The position numbers and the translations under genes were made by a program. Shown in pieces: positions 1 through 6,309 of a stretch of DNA of 11,844 bases. The stretch comes from CAYUYV01 sp964449455 (GTDB lineage: Bacteria; Pseudomonadota; Alphaproteobacteria; JAJFIK01). Under the pieces are notes generated by a model, which worked only from the letters and a program-made list of their open reading frames with translations, was not told the DNA's origin and did not search any database. The stretch lies in contig CAYUYV010000145.1 in NCBI GenBank assembly GCA_964449455.1, positions 1 through 11,844 on the forward strand, read 5' to 3'. Numbering within the stretch: the stretch's first letter is position 1; the number at the start of each line of letters is the position of its first letter.

Positions 1-1085
1 CGGGCCTGGAAGTCGCCGCAGGTGGAGCAGCTGGAGATTTCGCGGAAGGTGTCCTGCCCCGGAAGCCAGACCTCAATGTCATAGGTGCGCCGAGCCGAAA
101 AGCCCATATCACCTGCGCACAGGGCCATGACCCGATAGGGAATGTCGAGGCGCTTCAGAACGGTCTCGGCGCAGCCCAACATGCGCTCATGCTCCGCCTC
201 CGACTGATCCGGCGTCGTGATGGACACGAGTTCGACTTTCGAGAACTGGTGCAGGCGGATGAGACCGCGCTGATCCCGGCCGGCGGCCCCGGCCTCACTG
301 CGGAAACAGGGCGTGTGAGCCGTCATCCGGATGGGCAGGTCCTCTTCCTTCAGGATCGTGTCCATCACGGTGTTGGTGAGCGAGACCTCCGAGGTCGGGA
401 TCAGCCAGAAGCCGTTCTCCGTGCGGAACATGTCCTCGCCGAGCTTGGGAAGCTGCCCAGTCCCGTAAACCGCCTCGTCGCGCACCAGCACCGGCGGCAC
501 GACTTCCGTATAGCCATGTTCGCCCGTGTGCAGATCAAGCATGAACGCGGCAAGCGCCCGCTCCAGGCGCGCAAGCCCCCCCCGCAGCAGGGCAAAACGC
601 GATCCGGACATCTTGGCCGCCGTCTCGAAATCCATCAGCGGGCTGGCGTCAAACAGATCCCAATGCTCACGGGGTTTGACCTCGTAGTTCCGCGGACCAC
701 CAACCCGGTGGCGCTCCACATTGCCGGCCTCGTCCGCCCCGTCGGGCACGTCCGCATAAGGCAGATTGGGCAGAGCGGCCAACAGGGCTTCGATCTCGCC
801 CTGGAGACGACGCTCCTGCTCCTCGCCGTCCTGGATCACCGTTTTCAGCCGCGCCACCTCGGCCATCATGGCCTCGGCATCCTCGGCGCTGCCGCCGGCT
901 TTGGCCTTGCCAATCTTCTTGGAGGCATCGTTGCGGGCGGCCTGGGCGGTCTGGGTCTCGCCAAGCACAGCGCGCAGGCGCTGATCCAGCTCCAGCACAG
1001 CGGCGGATTTCGGCTCCAGGCCGCGCCGGGCCAAGGCGGCATCGAAGGCTGCCGGATCCTCACGGATCAGCTTCATGTCAAACAT
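1..1085 (-). CDS. serS: Seryl-tRNA synthetase, 3' end cut off by the window edge
   Basis: Charges tRNA-Ser with serine in the cytoplasm (class II aminoacyl-tRNA synthetase). About 361 residues are visible. An N-terminal tRNA-binding coiled-coil arm lies at roughly residues 28-105, rich in Ala, Lys and Glu. The catalytic core follows, with the motif 1 region around GYTEVVPPVL (191-200), the serine-site TSEVSL (231-236) and class II motif 2 FRSEAGAAGRD (261-271) leading into RGLIRLHQF. Motif 3 and roughly the last 70-100 residues lie beyond base 1. The ATG at 1083-1085 is preceded at good spacing by AAGGGG; a second in-frame Met is residue 4. It follows tatC after 134 bp on the same strand, as in many alphaproteobacteria, so it is probably co-transcribed, although a dyad lies between them. 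The assignment is certain; only completeness is limited. Confidence 0.97.
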   Translation of the reverse strand, partial: MFDMKLIREDPAAFDAALARRGLEPKSAAVLELDQRLRAVLGETQTAQAARNDASKKIGKAKAGGSAEDAEAMMAEVARLKTVIQDGEEQERRLQGEIEALLAALPNLPYADVPDGADEAGNVERHRVGGPRNYEVKPREHWDLFDASPLMDFETAAKMSGSRFALLRGGLARLERALAAFMLDLHTGEHGYTEVVPPVLVRDEAVYGTGQLPKLGEDMFRTENGFWLIPTSEVSLTNTVMDTILKEEDLPIRMTAHTPCFRSEAGAAGRDQRGLIRLHQFSKVELVSITTPDQSEAEHERMLGCAETVLKRLDIPYRVMALCAGDMGFSARRTYDIEVWLPGQDTFREISSCSTCGDFQA

Positions 1086-1157
1086 GGCTCACCCCTTTTT
1101 GGGACGCGTGGTCGTGCGCTTTTTGGCATGGGAGCGGTTGGCGCAAGGCCGGCGGGT

Positions 1158-1186
1158 CCGGCCCGTGACCATCCGTTCCGGGCCGG
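1158..1186. other. Perfect 8-bp GC dyad between tatC and serS
   Basis: CCGGCCCG (1158-1165) and CGGGCCGG (1179-1186) are exact reverse complements separated by 13 nt. The dyad sits in the 134-bp tatC-serS spacer. Transcribed on the minus strand it would form a strong stem, but no U-run follows, so it is not a classical intrinsic terminator. It could be a processing or attenuation hairpin, or chance in GC-rich DNA. Confidence 0.4.
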
Positions 1187-1219
1187 GTCTATACGAGTGT
1201 CGGAAACGGGTCCAGCCGA

Positions 1220-2017
1220 TCAGGACTCCGGGCTGTCTTCGGCGCGCTTCCGCTCGAAGGAGGCCACGGCGAATATGGACAACTCATAGAGCAGCATGAT
1301 CGACAGCCCGAGGCCGATCTGGCTCATGGGGTCCGGCGGCGTGAGGATGGCGGCGGCCGCGAAGATGCCCACAATGGCAAAGCGGCGCTGGCGACGCAGG
1401 AATTCCGCCGAGATGAGTCCAACCCGGCCCATAAGCGTCAAGAGCACCGGCAATTGGAACGCCAGGCCAAAGGCGAACATCAAGGTCATGGAGAGGCTGA
1501 GATATTCACTGACCCGCGTTTCAAGCTGGATCGGCAGCATGCCCTCGGATGCGGTCTTTTCGAAGCCGGCGAAGAAGGTCAAAGCCATGGGCATAATGAA
1601 GAAATAGACGAGGCTGATCCCTGCCGCGAACAGGATCGGCGTGGCCAGGATGAACGGCAGGATCGCGCCGCGCTCGTCCTTGTAGAGGCCGGGGGCGATG
1701 AACAGCCAGATCTGGGTCGCGACAATCGGGAAAGCAATGCATCCGCCTGCGAAAACCGCCACCCACATATAGGTGAAGAAGGCTTCCTGAGGGGCCGTGA
1801 AGATCATCCGGCGCCCTTCCCCTTCCAGCGTGTTGGCGAGAGGCAGGGTCAGGATGCCATAGATGTCTTCAGCGAAGAAGAAACAGATCCCGATGGCCAC
1901 GGCCATGGCAATGAGGGCCTTGATCAGCCGGCTGCGCAATTCGATCAGATGATCAAGCAGGGGGGCTCGACTGCCTTCAAGCTCGTCTTCGGAGTGAGGT
2001 GTTTCCGTGACAGTCAT
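1220..2017 (-). CDS. tatC: Sec-independent protein translocase subunit TatC
   Basis: Polytopic inner-membrane core of the twin-arginine translocase; with TatB it recognises twin-arginine signal peptides of folded substrates. 265 residues, normal for the family, with six hydrophobic segments. Family motifs seen: HLIELRSR (23-30) at the cytoplasmic N-terminus, LFIAPGLYKDE (105-115) with its conserved Glu, FGLAFQLP (183-190), and TPPDPMSQ (226-233) with the conserved Asp. Position 188 is Gln, where E. coli TatC has a Glu. The N-terminus is acidic and the C-terminus short and charged. The ATG at 2015-2017 overlaps the inferred tatB TGA in an ATGA arrangement, which suggests translational coupling. 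It is the third gene of tatABC, with serS downstream. Confidence 0.97.
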   Translation of the reverse strand: MTVTETPHSEDELEGSRAPLLDHLIELRSRLIKALIAMAVAIGICFFFAEDIYGILTLPLANTLEGEGRRMIFTAPQEAFFTYMWVAVFAGGCIAFPIVATQIWLFIAPGLYKDERGAILPFILATPILFAAGISLVYFFIMPMALTFFAGFEKTASEGMLPIQLETRVSEYLSLSMTLMFAFGLAFQLPVLLTLMGRVGLISAEFLRRQRRFAIVGIFAAAAILTPPDPMSQIGLGLSIMLLYELSIFAVASFERKRAEDSPES

Positions 2018-2719
2018 GGCGCTCCCACCCGCGACGGCTCTTCGTTGGTCTTGGCCTTCATGTCGGTCTCGGCCATGGCACTCCCGGTCGTGATACCCTC
2101 AGCCATGGCCCCCTGGCTCGGGGCACCTTGGCTCGGGNNNNNNNNNNNNNNNNNNNNNNNNNNNNNNNNNNNNNNNNNNNNNNNNNNNNNNNNNNNNNNN
2201 NNNNNNNNNNNNNNNNNNNNNNNNNNNNNNNNNNNNNTGGCTCGGGGCGCTTTCTTTCACGGCACTCTTGGGGCTTTCAGAAGCCCCAGCATCGGTGGTT
2301 GGCGCCGCAGCCTGTGGTGTTCCGGCACTCCCATGAGATGGGGCAGCCGCGGGCACATCAGCCATTGGCGTTTGCTTGGGTGCATCCAAGGCTTGTTCGA
2401 CCCCAGTCTCCGGACCACCGGTGATCTGGGCCGGCGTTTTCGAGCGGGCGTGGCCGCTCGTTGGATCAAGGGTCTCCTCGAGATCCCGTTTGATGGCATT
2501 GACCGGATTGCGCACGGTCTCGATCGAACGGCGCATGTCTTCCAGCTCAATATCCGTCGCCATGTCCTGGATGCTGTCGGTGAACTCCCGGGAAAGGCCA
2601 CGCAGGCGTCCCAGGGCCTGACCGAAATCACGCAACATTTTTGGAAGATCGCGCGGGCCGACAACCACAATCGCAACAACCGCGATGATCAACATTTCAA
2701 GGCCGCCAATCGTAGGCAT
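2014..2719 (-). CDS. tatB: Sec-independent translocase subunit TatB (interrupted by assembly gap)
   Basis: Single-span membrane partner of TatC in the substrate-binding complex. The transmembrane helix covers about residues 4-20, with the TatB-typical Glu at position 8, followed by the GPRDLPKMLRDFGQALG hinge and amphipathic helix (21-37). A long Ala/Pro/Ser-rich cytoplasmic tail follows. Residue 161 runs into a 100-N gap. If the gap were really 100 bases the frame would stop at 2099. The 15-bp repeat on both flanks reads APSQG before the gap, and reading APSQG after the gap (codons from 2136) stays open for 40 codons to a TGA at 2014-2016 that overlaps the tatC ATG. I therefore give 2014 as the end; this is inference and implies a gap length divisible by three. 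The start ATG follows AAGGA at about 8 nt, 24 bp after tatA. Confidence 0.92.
2110..2248 (-). repeat. 15-bp coding tandem repeat in tatB, spanning the first gap
   Basis: On the minus strand the unit is GCCCCGAGCCAAGGT, encoding Ala-Pro-Ser-Gln-Gly. One partial unit is visible before the gap (2248-2238), and after it one nearly complete unit (2137-2125) and one diverged unit (2124-2110). The copies inside the gap are unknown. The unit is a multiple of three, so copy-number changes would keep the TatB frame. Confidence 0.75.
2138..2237. other. Assembly gap, exactly 100 N, inside tatB
   Basis: One hundred consecutive N, the conventional placeholder for a gap of unknown size. Both edges are copies of the same 15-bp repeat, so repeat collapse is the likely cause. 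Confidence 0.98.
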
Positions 2720-2743
2720 GGGCGCGGATCCTTCAGGCTGGGA

Positions 2744-2968
2744 TTACTGGGCGGCGCTTTTGCTGTCAGAGCGTTCCGTCTCACCCATGCGCTCGTCACC
2801 ATCGGCGCGGACCCGGCCCGCCGGCGCCTCCTCCTCATCCGCAAGGCCTTTCTTGAAGGTCTTGATGCCGGAAGCCACATCCCCCATCAGAGCGGAAATC
2901 CGCCCACGGCCGAACAGCAGCACGACCAGGACGGCTACGAGGGCAATCTGCCAGAAGCTCACACTCAT
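2744..2968 (-). CDS. tatA: Sec-independent translocase subunit TatA
   Basis: Small membrane protein whose oligomers form the passage for folded twin-arginine substrates. 74 residues, typical length. One transmembrane helix (about 5-19) carries the polar Gln of WQIAL. The LFG hinge (18-20) leads into GRGRISALMGDVASGIKTFKKG, the conserved amphipathic helix with the alphaproteobacterial GDVASGIK-FKKG pattern (about 24-41). A short acidic then charged tail follows. The ATG at 2966-2968 is preceded by AGGGA at about 8 nt. It is the first gene of tatABC. A 115-bp gap separates it from the upstream ABC ATPase, so it could have its own promoter or be read through; no clear promoter was found. Confidence 0.96.
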   Translation of the reverse strand: MSVSFWQIALVAVLVVLLFGRGRISALMGDVASGIKTFKKGLADEEEAPAGRVRADGDERMGETERSDSKSAAQ

Positions 2969-3023
2969 CAGGATTTCCCTAAAACTGTTGGCGTTTCCTG
3001 GCTATATGGGGCTGCCCGAAGCC

Positions 3024-3051
3024 GGGGAAAGAGGCCAAGCCATGGTCGGCC
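3024..3051 (-). terminator. Weak terminator-like stem between the ABC ATPase and tatA
   Basis: In minus-strand transcript terms, GGCCGA and UUGGCC can pair through six bases (one G-U) around a 7-nt loop (3033-3051), followed by UCUUU and then C residues. The stem is short and the tail only partly U-rich, so efficient termination is doubtful. Confidence 0.2.
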
Positions 3052-3082
3052 GGATCATCGCAAATGCGTGTAGCGGGCGCAA

Positions 3083-4330
3083 TCAGGCTTGCGCTTGTGG
3101 AAAGACGAACATGGCCGCCGGGTCGAGGCGCAGACCGAGGGGCGCGCCGGTGGGCGGCAGGACGGTCCCCGATACCATGATGCGAACGAGAACAGGATCA
3201 TTGATGCCCCTGGGTGCAAGCCCGCCCCGGTCCAGCACGGCCTCGATCAGGCTCTCAGGCCCGAGCAGGATCGCCCGCCGCACGACGGCTCCCACCACAT
3301 CACCATCCCCCGCCCCGTCCCTGGGCCCGTCCCTGGGCCCGTCCCTTGGCCCGTCCCTGGGCGCATCCCTTGGCCCATATCCGAGATGCTGATTTTGGCT
3401 GTCTGGCGTGACCAGCGTGATGGCATGGGGCCGGGCCATAATGTCCACAGGCGTGCCATCGGCCAGGTGAGGCACAGCCACAGGTCCGAAAGGCGTCTCC
3501 GCCGCTCCCCGCGCCACAATGGCCTTGAAGATATTGAGGTCGGAGAAAAAGGAAGCCGCTTCGGCGTCCACTGGCGCATTGTAAATCTCCTCGGGTCGGC
3601 CAAGCTGAACGAGCCGGCCGGCACGCATCAGCGCAATGCGGTCGGCCATGCGCATGGCTTCCTTCGGATCATGGGTAACGAGCAGGGTTGCCGTGCCGGT
3701 TTCCTTCAAAAGGGACCAGGTTTCATCGCGGATCAGGTCGCGCCGGGGTACATCGAGGCCTGAAAAGGGCTCGTCCATGAGCAAAACGCCGGGCCGCGGC
3801 GCCAGGGCCCGGGCCAGAGCCACCCTTTGCTGCTCCCCACCCGACAGATCCGACGGGTAGCGCTCGGCAAAAGCCTCCATATGGACCCGCTCAAGGGTCT
3901 CCATCACCCGCCGGCGCCGCTCGGTCCGGGCCAGGACTGTGAGCCCGAAGGCAACATTGTCGAAGACGCTCATATGGGGGAACAGGGCATAGTCCTGGAA
4001 CATGAGGCCGACGCCCCGTTCCTCCGGTGGCATGAAGGTTCCTGGCCCGGCCACCTCGCGGCCATCAATGAAAACCTGGCCGGCGCTTTGACGCTCAACA
4101 CCGGCTGCAATGCGCAGACTGGTGGATTTGCCGCATCCGGACGCGCCCAGCAGGCAAACGACTTCACCCGGCGCAATGCTCAAGGTAAGACCGCGCACGG
4201 CGTCGCGCTGCCCGTAGCGGCGCGAAATGCCCTCAAAGCGCAGTTTGGCCGTGTCCGAGGTCCCGTCCAGCCCGTGGCCCCTCTCCGCAGAGATGACCGG
4301 CGCCCCCTTGCCGGGAACGATCGCATCCAT
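3083..4330 (-). CDS. ABC transporter ATPase, FbpC/PotA type (Fe(III) or polyamine class)
   Basis: Cytoplasmic ATP-hydrolysing subunit of an importer, 415 residues. In order: A-loop Tyr39, Walker A GASGCGKST (62-70), Q-loop Gln112 in MFQDYALFPH, signature LSGGEQQR (162-169), Walker B VLLMDEP (182-188), D-loop SGLD, H-loop His220. A C-terminal TOBE-like region follows from about 265. Between residues 318 and 343 a GPRD tetrapeptide repeat, encoded by a 12-bp tandem repeat, interrupts this region. The best family match by eye is the iron(III) FbpC branch, with PotA/CysA relatives as alternatives; the substrate is not proven. I chose ATG 4328-4330 because GGAAGGGA lies about 8 nt upstream; the open frame extends upstream through the gap but that part looks non-coding. 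No permease or binding protein is adjacent, so it is an orphan ATPase in this window. Confidence 0.93.
   Translation of the reverse strand: MDAIVPGKGAPVISAERGHGLDGTSDTAKLRFEGISRRYGQRDAVRGLTLSIAPGEVVCLLGASGCGKSTSLRIAAGVERQSAGQVFIDGREVAGPGTFMPPEERGVGLMFQDYALFPHMSVFDNVAFGLTVLARTERRRRVMETLERVHMEAFAERYPSDLSGGEQQRVALARALAPRPGVLLMDEPFSGLDVPRRDLIRDETWSLLKETGTATLLVTHDPKEAMRMADRIALMRAGRLVQLGRPEEIYNAPVDAEAASFFSDLNIFKAIVARGAAETPFGPVAVPHLADGTPVDIMARPHAITLVTPDSQNQHLGYGPRDAPRDGPRDGPRDGPRDGAGDGDVVGAVVRRAILLGPESLIEAVLDRGGLAPRGINDPVLVRIMVSGTVLPPTGAPLGLRLDPAAMFVFPQAQA
3317..3376 (-). repeat. 12-bp coding tandem repeat inside the ABC ATPase
   Basis: Five consecutive 12-bp units of plus-strand consensus GTCCCTGGGCCC (3317-3328, 3329-3340, 3341-3352, 3353-3364, 3365-3376), with single-base variants in the last three. 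On the minus strand they encode the repeated tetrapeptide Gly-Pro-Arg-Asp, including one Ala-Pro-Arg-Asp variant. The unit length preserves the frame. Confidence 0.9.
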
Positions 4331-4375
4331 GGCCCGGTCCCTTCCGTCTTCGTCCTTGGAAGGCCCAGTCAAGCC

Positions 4376-4394
4376 GCATCTGAAACTCAGATGC
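4376..4394. promoter_or_regulatory. Perfect dyad 46 nt upstream of the ABC ATPase start
   Basis: GCATCTGA (4376-4383) and TCAGATGC (4387-4394) are exact reverse complements around AAC. The dyad ends 45 bases before the ATG. It could be a dimeric repressor operator or a leader hairpin of 8 bp with a 3-nt loop. It has no U-run, so it is not a standard terminator, and it does not match a Fur box I can recognise. Confidence 0.45.
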
Positions 4395-4407
4395 AAGTGC
4401 CAGCGGC

Positions 4408-4507
4408 NNNNNNNNNNNNNNNNNNNNNNNNNNNNNNNNNNNNNNNNNNNNNNNNNNNNNNNNNNNNNNNNNNNNNNNNNNNNNNNNNNNNNNNNNNNNN
4501 NNNNNNN
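4408..4507. other. Assembly gap, exactly 100 N, between hnoK and the ABC ATPase
   Basis: One hundred consecutive N, of unknown real length. Its high-coordinate edge abuts a 14-bp tandem repeat, the probable reason the assembly broke. The promoter or leader of the ABC gene may lie inside. Confidence 0.98.
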
Positions 4508-4512
4508 CCTGT

Positions 4513-4575
4513 GCCCTCCGCCCTGGGCCCTCCGCCCTGGGCCCTCCGCCCTGGGCCCTCCGCCCTGGGCCCTCC
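4513..4575. repeat. 14-bp tandem repeat in the hnoK-ABC spacer
   Basis: Four complete copies of GCCCTCCGCCCTGG (4513-4526, 4527-4540, 4541-4554, 4555-4568) plus half a copy (4569-4575). The unit splits into two related heptamers, GCCCTCC and GCCCTGG. Copies are identical, and the array probably continues into the gap. Because 14 is not a multiple of three and no credible start or domain overlies it, it is most likely non-coding. Confidence 0.9.
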
Positions 4576-4620
4576 TATCTCCCGTGAGCCCGATATCCGC
4601 CCGCATTTCGCGCCTGCGAG

Positions 4621-6291
4621 TCAGCCAACGGCGTGCAAGGGACCGGACAGCGGCGCCATGGTGTTCGGCACCCTCTGCGCGGCCTGACCATCCGCCCCAG
4701 GCTCCATGACCTCCTCGATGACATTGGACAATTCGCCAAAATCGATTGGCTTGGAGAGATAGCCGGACATGCCGGCATGGAGATAGGTCTCCCGGTCGCC
4801 TTCGAGCGCATTGGCTGTCACAGCGACGACCGGAATGGTCCGCTCCGGTCCGGGCCTGGACCGGATGGCCTGAACGGCTGTCAGGCCATCCATGGTCGGC
4901 ATTTGGATATCCATGAGGATGAGATCAAATCGGTCCTCATCGAGACTGGATAAAACCTTGGCTCCGTCATCAACAATTGTGACCCGGTGATTGAGGGCTT
5001 CGAGAAAGGCCTTCAGAACAATCTGATTGGTCGGGTGATCATCCGCCAGAAGAACGTGGAGGGTCTGCACACCGGATATCGTCTGCTCAGGCGCTTCATC
5101 CGTGTCTTGACTGCATTCGCGCTCGGCGGGCACGTAAGGAACCGTGAACCAGAAGAGGCTGCCCTCCCCTTCGACGCTGGTCACGCCAATCTCGCCGCCA
5201 AGCAGGGTAACAAGACCTTTGGCGATGGACAGGCCAAGCCCCGTGCCGCCAAACCGCCGGGTCGTCGACGCATCGGCCTGGGTAAAACTGTCGAACACCT
5301 TGTCCTGGGCCGCAGCGCTGATCCCAATCCCCGTATCCTCCACCTCGAAGCGCATCACGGGTCCGTTTGGCGCAGATGCCGTGTTGACGCGCAAGGTGAT
5401 GCGGCCAGCGGAGGTGAATTTGACGGCATTGCCAACGAGATTGAGCAGAATCTGGCGAATACGAACCGGATCGCCAAGAACCCAAGGGGGCAAGTCAGCG
5501 CAGACTTCTTCAAAAAGCCCGACGCCGTCCGTCGTGACCTGGGTCTGGAACAGCGCGGCGGTCTCCGCAATAAGCCGCGCCGGTTCGAACTCGACCTGTT
5601 CGATCTCGAGCCGGCCCGATTGGATTTTCGAGAAATCCAGCGTGTCGTCGATGACCTTGAGAAGGCTGCGGGCGCTATCGCGCGCCAGTTCCAGCTTGTC
5701 CCGCTGCGCCTGGGCCAAAGGGGCCGCAAGGACAAGGTCGATCATGCCCATGACCCCATTCATTGGGGTTCGGATTTCGTGGCTCATGGTGGCAAGAAAG
5801 CGTGACTTGTACTCTGCTTCCTGCTCGGCCTCCTGCTTTTGCTGGCGCAAATCATCGGCCATGGTCTGGGTGTCAAGCAGAAGACCAAGGCGGATCTGCG
5901 CAGCTGTCGCAAGATCAAGAGAACCGTCAGTAGGCGAAAAATCCGAAAAGGACAGATTGAGGGATCTGGGCGCATCTTCAAGGGTCGGAACATGGCCGAC
6001 AAGAAGATAGATCCTCGGCCCCTGACAAAGAACCGCGCCGGTAAGATGCAAAACCGGGTCCTGCATTCGCGTCACAAGGGACACTCTCGCGGCCTTCTTC
6101 AGATGCTCGATTGAGACGGCCTTTTTCGGCTTCCTGATTTCGAAGACATCAAAGAAATTGCCGCCCAGAAGGTCCGCCTCGCAATGGCGCCTCAAGGACG
6201 GGCCAGCCATTTCGATGCGCCCATTCAAACCCAGACATAAATATGCCGGGAAAAGATAATCAAGGCGGCCCGGATTTAGGATCAGTGACAT
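4621..6291 (-). CDS. hnoK: H-NOX-associated hybrid sensor histidine kinase with receiver domain
   Basis: Signal-transducing partner of the H-NOX sensor encoded 18 bp upstream; 556 residues with no membrane segment, so cytoplasmic. Order: an N-terminal HNOB-associated, PAS-like region (about 10-135); a short coiled coil (about 140-165, QQKQEAEQEAEYKSR); a HisKA dimerisation domain with the phospho-acceptor His171 in MSHEIRTPMNG; and an HATPase with N-box LVGNAVKF (285-292), G1 DTGIG (319-323) and G2 GGTGLGLS (348-355). A C-terminal receiver domain has the acidic pair Asp417-Asp418, phospho-acceptor Asp461 in LMDIQMP, Thr492 and Lys514. All catalytic residues are present. A hybrid kinase normally passes phosphate to an HPt protein, and none is in the window. 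The start ATG follows GAGGGAAGG. Inference: bound gas on H-NOX changes autophosphorylation. Confidence 0.95.
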   Translation of the reverse strand: MSLILNPGRLDYLFPAYLCLGLNGRIEMAGPSLRRHCEADLLGGNFFDVFEIRKPKKAVSIEHLKKAARVSLVTRMQDPVLHLTGAVLCQGPRIYLLVGHVPTLEDAPRSLNLSFSDFSPTDGSLDLATAAQIRLGLLLDTQTMADDLRQQKQEAEQEAEYKSRFLATMSHEIRTPMNGVMGMIDLVLAAPLAQAQRDKLELARDSARSLLKVIDDTLDFSKIQSGRLEIEQVEFEPARLIAETAALFQTQVTTDGVGLFEEVCADLPPWVLGDPVRIRQILLNLVGNAVKFTSAGRITLRVNTASAPNGPVMRFEVEDTGIGISAAAQDKVFDSFTQADASTTRRFGGTGLGLSIAKGLVTLLGGEIGVTSVEGEGSLFWFTVPYVPAERECSQDTDEAPEQTISGVQTLHVLLADDHPTNQIVLKAFLEALNHRVTIVDDGAKVLSSLDEDRFDLILMDIQMPTMDGLTAVQAIRSRPGPERTIPVVAVTANALEGDRETYLHAGMSGYLSKPIDFGELSNVIEEVMEPGADGQAAQRVPNTMAPLSGPLHAVG

Positions 6292-6309
6292 GGGTTTGAC
6301 CTTCCCTCG

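Noticed and set aside
189..1289. Long plus-strand open frame opposite serS
   Set aside because: It is a shadow of serS; the translation is Arg/Gly/His-rich and has no domain.
1454..3073. Long plus-strand open frame across tatC, the gap and tatB
   Set aside because: It lies antisense to clearly recognised tatC, tatB and tatA and depends on N positions.
3302..3380. CRISPR-like array from the GTCCCTGGGCCC copies
   Set aside because: The copies are directly adjacent with no spacers, and they translate in frame inside the ABC ATPase.
4331..4606. Upstream extension of the ABC ATPase through the gap and 14-bp repeat
   Set aside because: It depends on the arbitrary 100-N length, its residues are repeat-derived, and a well-placed ribosome site supports the ATG at 4330.
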